The notes under the pieces are model-generated. The model ran no database searches. It was not told the DNA's origin and saw only the letters and a list, made by a program, of their open reading frames with translations. The position numbers and the translations under genes are program-made. From assembly GCF_005049045.1 (NCBI RefSeq), contig NZ_SUPK01000010.1, forward strand, positions 62,001-126,000: 64,000 bases of DNA, given 5' to 3'. Numbering within the stretch: the first letter of the stretch is position 1; every line of letters begins with the position of its first letter. This DNA is from Cohnella pontilimi. GTDB lineage: Bacteria; Bacillota; Bacilli; Paenibacillales; Paenibacillaceae. Below are positions 9,929 through 18,575 of this stretch, piece after piece.

Positions 9929-9981
9929 CCCTTACACTCCCTGTAGGTTATTTTAGACACCAAGTTAAGTTTTCTATACAC

Positions 9982-10010
9982 AATGTAATGTTAATTAGTC
10001 ACGATGTCAA
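9982..10010 (-). promoter_or_regulatory. promoter of the HTH operon
   Basis: On the minus strand TTGACA (10010-10005), a 17-base spacer and TACATT (9987-9982). It lies 54 bases upstream of the first gene. Nearby AAACTTGACAT and AAACTTAACTT form a loose direct repeat that could be an operator for the HTH protein. Confidence 0.6.
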
Positions 10011-10104
10011 GTTTAATTTACATAAAACATTTGTTCGGGGGTAACTGGGTTCGTTGTATAATAGAATGCAACATAGGGTTTAACGAAAAGGTGGTTTCAG
10101 ACTG

Positions 10105-11406
10105 GTGTCGGATGTGATCAAGAGTTACGCGGATTCTCTTGAAAAGCAGCATCAGCTCTATCGGCGGTCCTTAGTCATCGTGGTCATCGCGCAGCTTTTC
10201 GGCGGTGCCGGGCTTGCGGCAGGCGTGACCGTCGGAGCGTTAATTGCGCAAGACATGCTAGGCACAGATAACTTTGCGGGGATTCCGTCCGCCTTGTTGA
10301 CGATTGGCTCTGCCGTGTCGGCGCTTCTTGTAGGGCGGCTCTCTCAACGTTATGGCCGCCGGGCGGGATTGGCGACAGGCTTCATCGCCGGAGGGATCGG
10401 TGCAATCGGGATCGTGATTGCGGCAGTCGTCAACAATCTCGCGCTGCTTTTCGCTTCGATGCTGGTCTATGGTGCCGGTACGTCGACCAATTTACAAGCG
10501 CGATATGCCGGAACCGACTTGGCCAAGCCCGCCCAGCGGGCAAGAGCCATCAGTGTCGCCATGGTGGCGACGACTTTCGGCGCCGTGACGGGACCGAATC
10601 TCGTCGATGTGATGGGACGTTTCGCCGCGTCTCTGGGCATTCCCGCCTTGGCGGGTCCGTTCGTTCTCGCGGCAGCCGCCTTCCTTATGGCCGGTTTTAT
10701 TTTTTGGGCGCTGCTTCGTCCGGATCCGTTTATGGTTGCGAAAGCCATTGCCGAAGGGCAAACAACGAATGTACGCGATGAGCCGGCCGCGGATCCGAAA
10801 GTACCCGCGATCCGTCAACGTGGAATCATGGTCGGCACATCCGTCATGGTCTTCACGCAAATCGTCATGGTGGCCATCATGACGATGACGCCGGTCCACA
10901 TGAAGCATCACGGACACAGTCTCGGTGAGGTAGGCATGGTCATTGGGTTTCATATTGCCGCGATGTATCTCCCTTCATTGGTAACCGGTGTTCTTGTGGA
11001 CAAACTTGGTCACACCATAATGTCCTACGCATCGGGCGTTACGTTACTATTGGCCGGAATTGTTGCCGCGGCAGCGCCGGGCGATTCGATGTTCCTGCTT
11101 ATCGTCGCTCTTTCGTTGCTCGGTCTCGGCTGGAACTTCGGTTTGATCAGCGGTACCGCACAAATAATTGAAGCGACGCCCGTCGCCACGCGAGCAAAGA
11201 CGCAAGGCACCGTGGATGTCCTGATTGCTTTGGCGGGAGCGTCGGGCGGAGCTTTGTCCGGTGTGGTTGTGGCGAATGCCAGTTTTACCGTCCTCGCTCT
11301 TGGGGGAAGTATCCTTTCTCTGCTGCTGATTCCGATCGTGATCGGGTCGCAAAAATTTCGCCTAAAGGAAACGCGGGAGCGGGATGCGATATCGGAAATA
11401 CGGTAA
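10105..11406 (+). CDS. MFS transporter
   Basis: 433 aa, about 12 membrane segments with a central cytoplasmic loop near residues 215-240 (DEPAADPKVPAIRQRG). The RLSQRYGRRAG motif (about residues 76-86) is the conserved MFS loop 2-3 signature. The start is GTG with AAAGGTGG nine bases upstream; no in-frame ATG competes. Single gene, divergent from the HTH operon. Drug or metabolite export is typical for this subgroup, but the substrate is not readable. Confidence 0.9.
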   Translation: MSDVIKSYADSLEKQHQLYRRSLVIVVIAQLFGGAGLAAGVTVGALIAQDMLGTDNFAGIPSALLTIGSAVSALLVGRLSQRYGRRAGLATGFIAGGIGAIGIVIAAVVNNLALLFASMLVYGAGTSTNLQARYAGTDLAKPAQRARAISVAMVATTFGAVTGPNLVDVMGRFAASLGIPALAGPFVLAAAAFLMAGFIFWALLRPDPFMVAKAIAEGQTTNVRDEPAADPKVPAIRQRGIMVGTSVMVFTQIVMVAIMTMTPVHMKHHGHSLGEVGMVIGFHIAAMYLPSLVTGVLVDKLGHTIMSYASGVTLLLAGIVAAAAPGDSMFLLIVALSLLGLGWNFGLISGTAQIIEATPVATRAKTQGTVDVLIALAGASGGALSGVVVANASFTVLALGGSILSLLLIPIVIGSQKFRLKETRERDAISEIR

Positions 11407-11442
11407 CTTTTAATACTGTTGATTATTGGAATTAAAAACGTC

Positions 11443-11471
11443 TTGAAGGTTTGGAAACGCACGTGTATGAT
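11443..11471 (+). promoter_or_regulatory. promoter of xpt-pbuX
   Basis: TTGAAG at 11443-11448, 17-base spacer, TATGAT at 11466-11471. The transcript would start about 12 bases before the riboswitch aptamer. Confidence 0.7.
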
Positions 11472-11490
11472 ACAAGATATAATTTCATAG

Positions 11491-11563
11491 CACTCGTATA
11501 ATCTTGGGGATATGGCCCATAAGTTTCTACCGGATGACCAACGTAATCGTCCGACTATGAGTG
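11491..11563 (+). ncRNA. guanine (purine) riboswitch aptamer
   Basis: Closing stem P1 formed by CACTCGTA (11491) and TATGAGTG (11556-11563). Conserved core elements TATAAT, GATATGG, GTTTCTACC and CCGACTATG are in the canonical order. The specificity position just before TATG is C, which selects guanine/hypoxanthine rather than adenine. It lies in the 5' leader of xpt-pbuX, the classic target, and is followed by a strong intrinsic terminator. Excess guanine or hypoxanthine should therefore switch the operon off. Confidence 0.97.
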
Positions 11564-11666
11564 AAAGCGTGTCTAGGGTTCCGTTTTCTTTGCTTTGCGG
11601 CGGGAAAAGCTGGTCCAAGCGGCACGGGCACATGCGTGTGCTACACCATGAGGGACAAAAACCCAG

Positions 11667-11716
11667 AAGGACAGGTTTCACTTGAGAGAATGGCTCAAGG
11701 AACCTGTCCTTTTTTA
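11667..11716 (+). terminator. riboswitch-controlled terminator
   Basis: AAGGACAGGTT pairs with AACCTGTCCTT, extended inside by CTTGAG/CTCAAG, and is followed by a T-run. It ends 27 bases before xpt and is the expression platform of the guanine aptamer. Confidence 0.92.
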
Positions 11717-11742
11717 TTTGAAAAAGGAGCGGTGACGTCACC

Positions 11743-12360
11743 ATGAAATGCCTTGAAGACCGTATACGCCAAGAGGGAGAGATTTTGTCCGACAAAGTGC
11801 TGAAAGTCGATTCGTTCCTTAATCATCAAGTGGATGCGGAGCTTGCGCTGGAGATCGGACGAGAATTTGGCCGGATTTTCGGCGATCAACCGGTCACCAA
11901 AGTACTGACCGTAGAGGCGAGCGGCATTCAGTTTGCGATGGCGACGGCGATCGCGCTCGGTGTCCCCTTCATTTATGCCAAAAAGAAAAAGGTCGCCACT
12001 CTTAGCGAGGGCGTATATTCGGCACCCGTGCATTCGTTTACCCGACAGGAAACGTATCAGATCAGCATCTCGCACAAATATCTCGGTCCCCGCGACAAAG
12101 TAGTAATTGTAGATGATTTTCTCGCAACGGGTGCGGCGCTGCTGGGTCTGGTGGACATCGTGAAAGAAGCGGGGGCAGAGCTTCTGGGCGTCGGCTGTGT
12201 GATCGAGAAAAGCTTCCAGGAAGGCCGCGGACTGCTGGAAGAGAAGGGCGTGCGGGTGCACTCCTTGGCCCGTATTGCCTCGATGTCGCCAGGTGAGATT
12301 CACTTCGTGGAAGATAATTTAACCATCCAAAATAATCGGGAGAGATTACTCAATGCTTAG
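11743..12360 (+). CDS. xpt: xanthine phosphoribosyltransferase
   Basis: 205 aa, close to the usual 190-200. The PRPP-binding motif KVVIVDDFLATGAALLG is at about residues 119-135. The N-terminus MKCLEDRIRQEGEILSDKVL matches Xpt proteins. It converts xanthine plus PRPP to XMP in purine salvage. It is controlled by the upstream guanine riboswitch and translationally coupled to pbuX, whose start overlaps its last codons by eight bases. A GGAGCGGTGA site precedes the ATG. Confidence 0.96.
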   Translation: MKCLEDRIRQEGEILSDKVLKVDSFLNHQVDAELALEIGREFGRIFGDQPVTKVLTVEASGIQFAMATAIALGVPFIYAKKKKVATLSEGVYSAPVHSFTRQETYQISISHKYLGPRDKVVIVDDFLATGAALLGLVDIVKEAGAELLGVGCVIEKSFQEGRGLLEEKGVRVHSLARIASMSPGEIHFVEDNLTIQNNRERLLNA

Positions 12361-13651
12361 CAAACAAAAAGTCGTCACCTTAGGTTTGCAACATGTGCTG
12401 GCTATGTATGCCGGAGCGGTTGTGGTACCCCTGATTATCGGCGGAGCGCTCCACCTGACGGGCGCACAGATCGCTTATCTGATCGCTGCCGACTTATTTA
12501 CGTGCGGGATCGCGACCATTCTGCAAGTCATGGGGACGAAGTACTTCGGCAGCCGACTGCCGGTTGTGCTGGGATGTACCTTCACCGCAGTCGGCCCAAT
12601 TATTGCCATTGCTGCGACTTCGAATTTAGCCACAGCATACGGAGCCATCATCATTTCCGGTTTGTTTGTTGTCGCAGCCGCGCCGTTATACGGCAAATTG
12701 CTGAAGTTTTTCCCTACGATCGTCACCGGGTCAGTCGTCACGATCATCGGTCTTTCCCTGATTCCCGTCGCCATGAATAATGCGGCGGGGGGTCAGGGCA
12801 GCCCGGAATTCGGCCAGCCGCGCCAGTTAATTCTTGCGCTTCTCACGCTGCTCGTCATTCTCATCGTGAATCGCTTTGCCACCGGATTCGTGCGTGCGAT
12901 CTCCGTTCTCCTCGGGCTTGCGGCCGGAACGGCTGCCGGATATGCGATGGGGCTCGTCGATTTCTCCACCGTTTCCAAAGCATCGTGGGTCAGCATTGCT
13001 CAGCCTTTCTATTTTGGGACGCCAGAGTTCAGCATCACGGCGATTATCACGATGGTGATCGTGTGCATAGTCAGCATGGTGGAATCTACGGGAGTTTACT
13101 TTGCCGTAGGCAGAGCGACGGAGCAAAATGTGGAACAGAAGCAGATTGTGGCCGGCCTGCGTTCCGAAGGCGTTGCGATTATGCTCGGCGGCATTTTCAA
13201 TGCATTTCCGTATACCGCTTTCTCTCAAAATGTCGGCTTAATTACGCTCACTCGGGTGAAATCCCGGAATGTGATTTTTGCAGCCGGCGGCATTATGGTG
13301 GTGCTCGGCTTGCTCCCGAAGCTTGCCGCTTTGACGACCGTCGTTCCAAATGCGGTGCTTGGCGGCGCGATGATTGTCATGTTCGGATCCGTTGCCGCCT
13401 CCGGTATATCGATTTTGTCGGAGGTCGATCTGCGCAAAGGCGACAATCTGCTGATCGTCGCATGCAGCGTCGCGGTCGGAATGGGCTCGGCAACCGTTCC
13501 TCAAATGTTCGACCAACTGCCCGATTTCGCCAAAATGCTTCTGCAAAACGGTATCGTGTCCGGCTCGTTAACCGCTATCCTTCTGAATTTGTTTCTATCT
13601 AAGCGGGAAACGAACGTAGAAGTAGAACAGAAAAACAGCGCCGCAGCGTGA
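12353..13651 (+). CDS. pbuX: xanthine permease (NCS2 family)
   Basis: 432 aa, about 12-14 membrane segments. The NCS2/NAT signature QNVGLITLTRVKSR (about residues 292-305) is intact, as is the NAT N-terminal region QHVLAMYAGAVVVPLIIGGA. It imports xanthine with protons for the phosphoribosyltransferase encoded just upstream. Overlap with xpt and the shared riboswitch place it in one operon, ended by a terminator at 13682. Xanthine rather than uric acid is inferred from the xpt partner. Confidence 0.95.
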   Translation: MLSKQKVVTLGLQHVLAMYAGAVVVPLIIGGALHLTGAQIAYLIAADLFTCGIATILQVMGTKYFGSRLPVVLGCTFTAVGPIIAIAATSNLATAYGAIIISGLFVVAAAPLYGKLLKFFPTIVTGSVVTIIGLSLIPVAMNNAAGGQGSPEFGQPRQLILALLTLLVILIVNRFATGFVRAISVLLGLAAGTAAGYAMGLVDFSTVSKASWVSIAQPFYFGTPEFSITAIITMVIVCIVSMVESTGVYFAVGRATEQNVEQKQIVAGLRSEGVAIMLGGIFNAFPYTAFSQNVGLITLTRVKSRNVIFAAGGIMVVLGLLPKLAALTTVVPNAVLGGAMIVMFGSVAASGISILSEVDLRKGDNLLIVACSVAVGMGSATVPQMFDQLPDFAKMLLQNGIVSGSLTAILLNLFLSKRETNVEVEQKNSAAA

Positions 13652-13681
13652 AGAAAAAATAATCCATAACACGAACATAAG

Positions 13682-13720
13682 AAGCCTCCAACCCGCTGTA
13701 AAGCGAGATGGAGGCTTTTT
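13682..13720 (+). terminator. terminator after pbuX
   Basis: AAGCCTCCA/TGGAGGCTT stem with an 18-base loop and TTTTT run, 30 bases after the pbuX stop. Confidence 0.88.
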
Positions 13721-13850
13721 CTTGTAGCGTTCGAGCAGAATTCGGCTGCTCGGTCCTCAGACGGATCATCGTTCAAACCGAAGACGCTTCCAAGGTTACT
13801 AGGGATATGGTAACCTGAGTCCAATAATCCACTAATTGGGAGAGTTTCGG

Positions 13851-14816
13851 ATGAACGTCGTTTTTGAAATTGACCACGTAAGCAAGGTTTATAAAAAAGG
13901 AAAAGTGAAAGCCAATCGGGACATTCATTTCGATGTGCTGAAAGGAGAAGTGCTAGGGCTGCTCGGCCCCAACGGAGCGGGGAAGTCCACGCTGATTCAG
14001 CAGATGGTCGCACATTTGGCGCCCAGCGAGGGAGAGATACGCTATGAAGGTGTGAACGTTTTGAAGCAGCCGAAGCGAGTGGCGCAGAATGTCGCTTACT
14101 ATGCGCAGGAGCCTCATACGCTAACTTCGTTGAAAGTTTGGGAAGCCCTGTGTTTTACCGGGATGCTTCGCGGCATAGAGAAGAAAGAAGCGCTCCGGCA
14201 AGCGGATGAACTGCTGGAACGTTTCGAAATGACGGATCTGCGTACCAAGCAGCTGAAGCATATCTCCGGCGGGCAAAAACGCATGGTGGGAATCGGCACG
14301 GCATTAATCGGGAGAGCGCCTGTCCTCATTTTTGACGAGCCGACGAATGAGCTGGACCCGAAAAAGCGGCGTTTGGTGTGGGATTTGATCCAGGAACGGA
14401 ACCAAGAAGGCGCGACCGTCATTCTGGTGACCCACAATGTATTGGAGGCTGAACAAGTTGTAGATCGGGTGGCAGTCATCAATCACGGCAGGTTGTTTGC
14501 GATTGACCATGTCTCGAAATTAAAGCAAAAAGTCGATCAACGGCTTAAGTTCGAACTGGTGTCGGAGATGGGAAAGAGTGATGAACTAGAGCATAAGCTC
14601 GCCACATGGGGAGAGTTTGTGAAGACGGGCGAAAATAGATTGAGACTGCTGATCGAGAAGCAGGAAGCGAGTCGGCTCCTTGATTTTATAGTGGGCAACC
14701 CGCAGCTCCCGATCGAAGAATACGCGGTCGTGCCGCCGAGTCTTGAAGATGTTTATTTTTATATCGAAAAGGAGAAAGAACATGAGCATGTCGGAGCTGC
14801 CTCTGCACGGGGTTAA
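13851..14816 (+). CDS. ABC transporter ATP-binding protein (ABC-2 exporter type)
   Basis: 321 aa. Walker A GPNGAGKST (about residues 39-47), signature SGGQK (about 136-140), Walker B VLIFDEPTNELDP, and the H-loop histidine in VILVTHNVLEAE are all present. The C-terminal 90 residues are the extra domain seen in CcmA/DrrA-like exporters. ATG is preceded by GGGAG; an upstream in-frame TTG is less likely. It overlaps the permease gene by 35 bases. Probable efflux pump with the next gene; cargo unknown. Confidence 0.93.
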   Translation: MNVVFEIDHVSKVYKKGKVKANRDIHFDVLKGEVLGLLGPNGAGKSTLIQQMVAHLAPSEGEIRYEGVNVLKQPKRVAQNVAYYAQEPHTLTSLKVWEALCFTGMLRGIEKKEALRQADELLERFEMTDLRTKQLKHISGGQKRMVGIGTALIGRAPVLIFDEPTNELDPKKRRLVWDLIQERNQEGATVILVTHNVLEAEQVVDRVAVINHGRLFAIDHVSKLKQKVDQRLKFELVSEMGKSDELEHKLATWGEFVKTGENRLRLLIEKQEASRLLDFIVGNPQLPIEEYAVVPPSLEDVYFYIEKEKEHEHVGAASARG

Positions 14817-15591
14817 TCAGGAGCAAGCCTTGCTCACTAGAGGCGCAAGGAGATACATGGTGGAATTGGGCATATTGTTTCGCATTCAATTTTCCATTAT
14901 CCGCGACTCTTGGGTGTGGGTGATCTTGATGGCGTCGATGTTTCCTTTCATGACGCTGATGTTCATGAGGTTTTTCATGACCAATCCAACGCCGGACATG
15001 ATCATTCGAAGTATTACCGGGAATATGCTGTTCGGCGTGATCGCGATGGGAATGAACGGAATGGCCCAGGAGATTTCTTGGCAGAAGCATCAGGGACATT
15101 TTACTTTCTACGCCGCACTGCCGATCTCGAAGTTCAATTTCGTTCTCGCCAATTTGATTCGCGGATTGATTTCCAATATACCGTCGGTCATTATACTCGC
15201 CATTATCGGGCAGCTTGTCTACGGAGTGACGTTTCACTACAGTTGGGGACTCATTCCGGTACTGCTCTTATCCATTTTCAGTATCGTCGGTATTGGTGTG
15301 TGCCTAGGATTTTCATCGCCCAACCATCAGTTGACGAACATGCTGTCTCAAGTGTTGATGATGGTAGTGACGTTCCTCACCCCCATTATGATGGATATCC
15401 ATCAGCTGCCTAAGGTGCTTCAATGGTTCTCGTATATATTTCCTTCCACTTACGCCGCGGAGGCTTTACAGCAAATATTACTGACGGGATGGACGACTGT
15501 GGTTACGAGGGATGCATTGATCTTGTCTGGGTTTTCAGTCGTTTGCTATCTCGTGATTAACAAAAGCGTCAGCTGGCGCGTGAATAAGTAA
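14782..15591 (+). CDS. ABC-2 type permease
   Basis: 269 aa with six hydrophobic segments and the ABC-2 layout (NGMAQEISWQKHQGHFTFYA before the third helix, then FSYIFPSTYAAEALQQ near the end). The start is the ATG at 14782, which has AAAGGAGA eight bases upstream inside the ATPase gene, so translation is coupled. Partner of the preceding ATPase in a two-gene exporter operon ended by a terminator. Substrate cannot be read from the sequence. Confidence 0.9.
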   Translation: MSMSELPLHGVNQEQALLTRGARRYMVELGILFRIQFSIIRDSWVWVILMASMFPFMTLMFMRFFMTNPTPDMIIRSITGNMLFGVIAMGMNGMAQEISWQKHQGHFTFYAALPISKFNFVLANLIRGLISNIPSVIILAIIGQLVYGVTFHYSWGLIPVLLLSIFSIVGIGVCLGFSSPNHQLTNMLSQVLMMVVTFLTPIMMDIHQLPKVLQWFSYIFPSTYAAEALQQILLTGWTTVVTRDALILSGFSVVCYLVINKSVSWRVNK

Positions 15592-15595
15592 CCAT

Positions 15596-15643
15596 GGAAC
15601 TGACTCAAACGTCACCGCCGGTGGCTTCAGGTCAGTTCCTTTT
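15596..15643 (+). terminator. terminator after the ABC exporter
   Basis: GGAACTGAC/GTCAGTTCC stem followed by TTTT, immediately after the permease stop. Confidence 0.8.
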
Positions 15644-15751
15644 ATTGACAGCCGCATGAAATATTATTATTATCGGAGCGTTTACCGGATGACCATTGTG
15701 ATTCCGCGGAAATAGGCTTTTACATTATACTCATAATAAGGAGTTGCCGGA

Positions 15752-15931
15752 ATGTTCAGTATTTATTACCAACGATATAAGGTATGGTTTTGGCTGTTCC
15801 TCACTCTGCTATTCTGTTTTAGCTTGGTCGCCAAAATCCTTCACGGAGCGCTATACGAAATCATATTAAACGCTGCTACGGTAGTTGTCTGTTTGATCAA
15901 GTTCATCCGTGTTTCACTCAGAAAAAAATAG
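15752..15931 (+). CDS. small membrane protein, 59 aa
   Basis: Short ORF starting MFSIYYQRYKVWFWLFLTLL and ending in RVSLRKK. It has two hydrophobic segments (about residues 11-27 and 35-50) with basic ends. AAGGAG lies nine bases before the ATG, and the gene ends 12 bases before the start of the RibD-like gene, so the two are probably cotranscribed. I do not recognise the family. The ribosome site, sensible hydrophobic pattern and tight spacing support it as a real gene. Confidence 0.65.
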   Translation: MFSIYYQRYKVWFWLFLTLLFCFSLVAKILHGALYEIILNAATVVVCLIKFIRVSLRKK

Positions 15932-15943
15932 GAAGGTGTGTTC

Positions 15944-16483
15944 ATGAGGAAGCTTATCGTTCAAGAGTTCGTTACGATCGATGGCTATTTTGCAGGTCCT
16001 GCAGGAGAAATTGACTGGCATGTTCCGGATGAGGAATATGGCGAATATGCGGAAAATTTTCTTCGCTCAGTAGACGCGCTGCTATTCGGACGAGTGACGT
16101 ACGAGCTTCTGGCAGGCTATTGGCCGACGGCAACCGATAGCATTGCCGATCTCATGAATGCGATCCCGAAATTTGTTTTTTCCAAAACGCTTACGGAAGC
16201 GGGCTGGCAAAATACTAAGCTGGTAAAAGAAAATATCGCGCAAGAGATTAACCGGCTTAAATTGCAACCGGGTAAAAACTTAGCGGTATTGGGAAGTGCC
16301 GAACTCGTCTCTCATTTGTTAAATGAAGGGTTGGTCGACGAATTTCAACTTACTGTTGCACCCGTTATTTTAGGCGGGGGAAAGCCTTTGTTTAAGGACA
16401 TTGACCATCGAGTCAACATGAGGCTTCTCCATACGAGGACGCTTCGTTCCGGATGCGTTCAACTGTCCTGCCAACCGGAGTGA
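15944..16483 (+). CDS. dihydrofolate reductase family protein (RibD C-terminal type)
   Basis: 179 aa. The N-terminus MRKLIVQEFVTIDGYFAGP and the following ALLFGRVTYELLAGYWP are typical of stand-alone RibD-C/YwjB-YyaP proteins, NADPH-binding relatives of riboflavin-pathway reductase. The ATG is chosen because GGAAGG is seven bases upstream; a GTG six bases earlier is also possible. True substrate is unknown for this family. It follows a small membrane protein gene by 12 bases. Confidence 0.88.
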   Translation: MRKLIVQEFVTIDGYFAGPAGEIDWHVPDEEYGEYAENFLRSVDALLFGRVTYELLAGYWPTATDSIADLMNAIPKFVFSKTLTEAGWQNTKLVKENIAQEINRLKLQPGKNLAVLGSAELVSHLLNEGLVDEFQLTVAPVILGGGKPLFKDIDHRVNMRLLHTRTLRSGCVQLSCQPE

Positions 16484-16490
16484 TCACTGT

Positions 16491-16600
16491 TCATGGAAGC
16501 AGATCCCGACGGGATTCGCGGGCAAGGCGCATCGCTTCTTGTTTGTCGGCTACCTGGAGCTTGTTCAAAATATTGGTGAAGCGCGCATTTTTCTTAAAGG
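16491..16600 (-). pseudogene. 3' remnant of a LuxR/NarL-type regulator
   Basis: The minus strand reads ...FTNILNKLQVADKQEAMRLA then RESRRDLLP and stop. This resembles the end of the LuxR-type HTH domain (NILxKLxVxDRxxA pattern). No receiver domain or start lies upstream: near 16590-16600 the sequence passes into an unrelated plus-strand fragment. I read it as a decayed gene end. Identification rests on about 25 residues. Confidence 0.45.
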
Positions 16601-16767
16601 CCTCGGAATCTTCCGCATTGGTCACATTAGCACTGCTGATTGCCGATATGTTCACCCCTGATCTGCCGTTTTTCTCGCTGATTCATCTGATGGTCATGCT
16701 GTTCGGCGTGAAGTTGGCTTTCGAAAAAAAGACGGACTTGTCCGCTAAGGAGCAATTGGCTGCGTAA
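16591..16767 (+). pseudogene. 3' remnant of a small membrane protein gene
   Basis: About 58 codons reading LKASESSALVTLALLIADMF and then PDLPFFSLIHLMVMLFGVKL, ending AKEQLAA. It has two hydrophobic segments and a charged tail, like the C-terminus of an unknown membrane protein, and retains a downstream hairpin (16775-16801). Upstream the frame runs into the antisense of a LuxR-like end without a ribosome site, so the 5' part seems lost. Confidence 0.4.
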
Positions 16768-16774
16768 GCCGGCG

Positions 16775-16801
16775 AAACCCCCGTTCGATGGATGGGGGTT
16801 T
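16775..16801 (+). terminator. hairpin after the membrane-protein remnant
   Basis: AAACCCCC/GGGGGTTT stem with an 11-base loop; the T-run is short. Confidence 0.6.
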
Positions 16802-16816
16802 ATCATTGGTGCAAAG

Positions 16817-16851
16817 TTAACGTTGACGTTAAGGTTAAACGGTGCTATTTT
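16817..16851 (+). promoter_or_regulatory. MerR-operon promoter and palindrome
   Basis: Perfect inverted repeat TTAACGT-TG-ACGTTAA at 16817-16832, overlapping TTGACG (16823-16828). TATTTT follows after 17 bases. A palindrome at the -35 region just before a merR gene suggests autoregulation. Confidence 0.5.
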
Positions 16852-16886
16852 ATTTATTATCGCACATGGAAGAAGAGGGAGGAAAA

Positions 16887-17321
16887 ATGAACCGGTATAA
16901 AATCGAGGATGTCGCAAAGGAATGCGGATTAACGAAGCGGACGATACGTTATTACGAGGAGATCGGGCTGCTGTTCCCTCCCGAGCGGAGCGAAGGCGGC
17001 TTTCGTATTTATACCGACAAACATATCGAACGGCTAAAGCAGATCATTAACGCCCGCGACGTGCTGGGCATTTCTTTGCAGGAACTGCAGGAGTTCATTT
17101 CCATCAGCGAACAGTTTAACAACCAGCGGCAAGAGGTCAGACAGATTCAAGACAAGGAACTGAAGCTGGAGAAGGTCGCGGGGCTGAAACAAACGCTCAG
17201 CCAGCAGCTGCGGCTTATCGATCAAAAGATGGATAAGTTGACGGCGATCCGAGCACAATGCAGCGAATTGTACGATCGGGTGCTTGCCGCGGAAGATAGA
17301 ATCAAATCGGAGCAGGAGTGA
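16887..17321 (+). CDS. MerR-family transcriptional regulator
   Basis: 144 aa. The N-terminal winged HTH has YKIEDVAKECGLTKRTIRYY (residues 3-22) and the EGGFRIY wing typical of MerR. Then a coiled-coil dimerisation helix runs to the end (about residues 80-120). No metal-binding cysteine pattern is evident at the C-terminus, so a drug- or metabolite-responsive branch is likelier. The ATG is set by GAGGGAGG. It sits 10 bases before an MFS gene it probably controls. Confidence 0.92.
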   Translation: MNRYKIEDVAKECGLTKRTIRYYEEIGLLFPPERSEGGFRIYTDKHIERLKQIINARDVLGISLQELQEFISISEQFNNQRQEVRQIQDKELKLEKVAGLKQTLSQQLRLIDQKMDKLTAIRAQCSELYDRVLAAEDRIKSEQE

Positions 17322-17330
17322 GAGGAAAAT

Positions 17331-18575
17331 ATGGCAACAACAACTAAAGATACAGCATCGGTGGCGACATCGGCCGGTCAGACACGGGAAAAGTCCGGAA
17401 TATTGAATCAACCGAGGGCGGTATGGGCCGTTTTTTTCGCAGGCATAATCGCGTTTATGGGAATTGGCCTTGTCGACCCTATATTGCTGAGCATTGCGCA
17501 TGATATGGGAGCCTCGCCGAGTGAGGTCAGCCTGTTATTTACGAGTTACAACGCGGTGATGGCAGTCGCCATGCTCATTACCGGCACGATTACATCCAGA
17601 ATCGGAATGAAAGCGACGCTGCTCCTGGGAATCGTGATTATTGCCGTGTTTTCAGGACTTGGCGGCATGTCGGATAGTATCTGGACACTCGTCGGCCTGC
17701 GCGGCGGGTGGGGATTCGGGAATGCGTTGTTTGTCGCGACGGCCTTAACAGCGATCGTATCCTTGTCCACAAGCGGAGTGACCAAAGCCATTGTGTTGTA
17801 CGAGGCGGCCATCGGGATCGGTATATCTGCGGGCCCGTTGGTCGGCGGGGAGCTGGGCGCCATTTCGTGGAGGGGGCCATTTCTTGGAGTCGCCGCACTA
17901 ATGGTCATTGCCTTCATCGCGCTGATCACGATGATGCCGAAACAGAACAGCCATCAGGTGCAAGGCGCCAAAAAAACTTCGCTGCTCGACCCGTTCCGCG
18001 CGATGAAGCATCGTTCGCTTGTCGTGTTCGGCGTGACGGCGTGCTTGTACAATTTTGGTTTTTTTACCTTAATGTTTTCCGCACCTTATGCGATGGGGCT
18101 CGATGAGCATGGGATCGGGTATGTCTTTCTCGGGTGGGGCGTGCTTCTTGCGATAACGTCCGTTTTCATGGCTCCGAAATTGCAGCAAAGATTCGGCACG
18201 GTACCGTCCATGTCCGTCATGCTGGTCTTATTCAGCTTGACGCTGCTTGCGATGGGGATCTGGACGGATACGCAATGGGTGATCATCGCATCTGTCATTT
18301 TTGCCGGCGCGTTACTGGGCAATAATAATACGTTGATCACCACGGGCGTGATGAATGCCGCCCCGGTTCAGCGTTCCACGGCGTCGGCGGCTTACAGCTT
18401 TTTGCGGTTCATCGGAGGAGCAATCGCACCATACTTCGCCGGCAAGCTGGCGGAATGGTATAACCCGCACGTTCCGTTTATTGTGGGAGCGGGATTTGTT
18501 CTGCTGTCCGTGTTGTTTGTCGTACTGAACCGCAAGCACGTGAAGCACGTCGACGAAGTCGGGGTCGCGCATTAA
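17331..18575 (+). CDS. MFS efflux transporter controlled by MerR
   Basis: 414 aa, about 12 membrane segments. The early PRAVWAVFFAGIIAFMGIGL followed by VDPILLSIAHDMGASPSEVS pattern and GTITSRIGMKATLL (loop 2-3) fit drug-efflux MFS proteins. It is 10 bases after the merR gene, with GAGAGGAAA before the ATG. Its stop codon interlocks with that of the convergent downstream gene: the two TAA codons share the palindrome TTAA. Substrate unknown. Confidence 0.9.
   Translation: MATTTKDTASVATSAGQTREKSGILNQPRAVWAVFFAGIIAFMGIGLVDPILLSIAHDMGASPSEVSLLFTSYNAVMAVAMLITGTITSRIGMKATLLLGIVIIAVFSGLGGMSDSIWTLVGLRGGWGFGNALFVATALTAIVSLSTSGVTKAIVLYEAAIGIGISAGPLVGGELGAISWRGPFLGVAALMVIAFIALITMMPKQNSHQVQGAKKTSLLDPFRAMKHRSLVVFGVTACLYNFGFFTLMFSAPYAMGLDEHGIGYVFLGWGVLLAITSVFMAPKLQQRFGTVPSMSVMLVLFSLTLLAMGIWTDTQWVIIASVIFAGALLGNNNTLITTGVMNAAPVQRSTASAAYSFLRFIGGAIAPYFAGKLAEWYNPHVPFIVGAGFVLLSVLFVVLNRKHVKHVDEVGVAH

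Noticed and set aside
16453..16767. 104-aa ORF as an intact gene
   Set aside because: Its first half overlaps the dihydrofolate reductase-like gene end and the antisense of a LuxR-like fragment, with no ribosome site; only the hydrophobic end looks protein-like.
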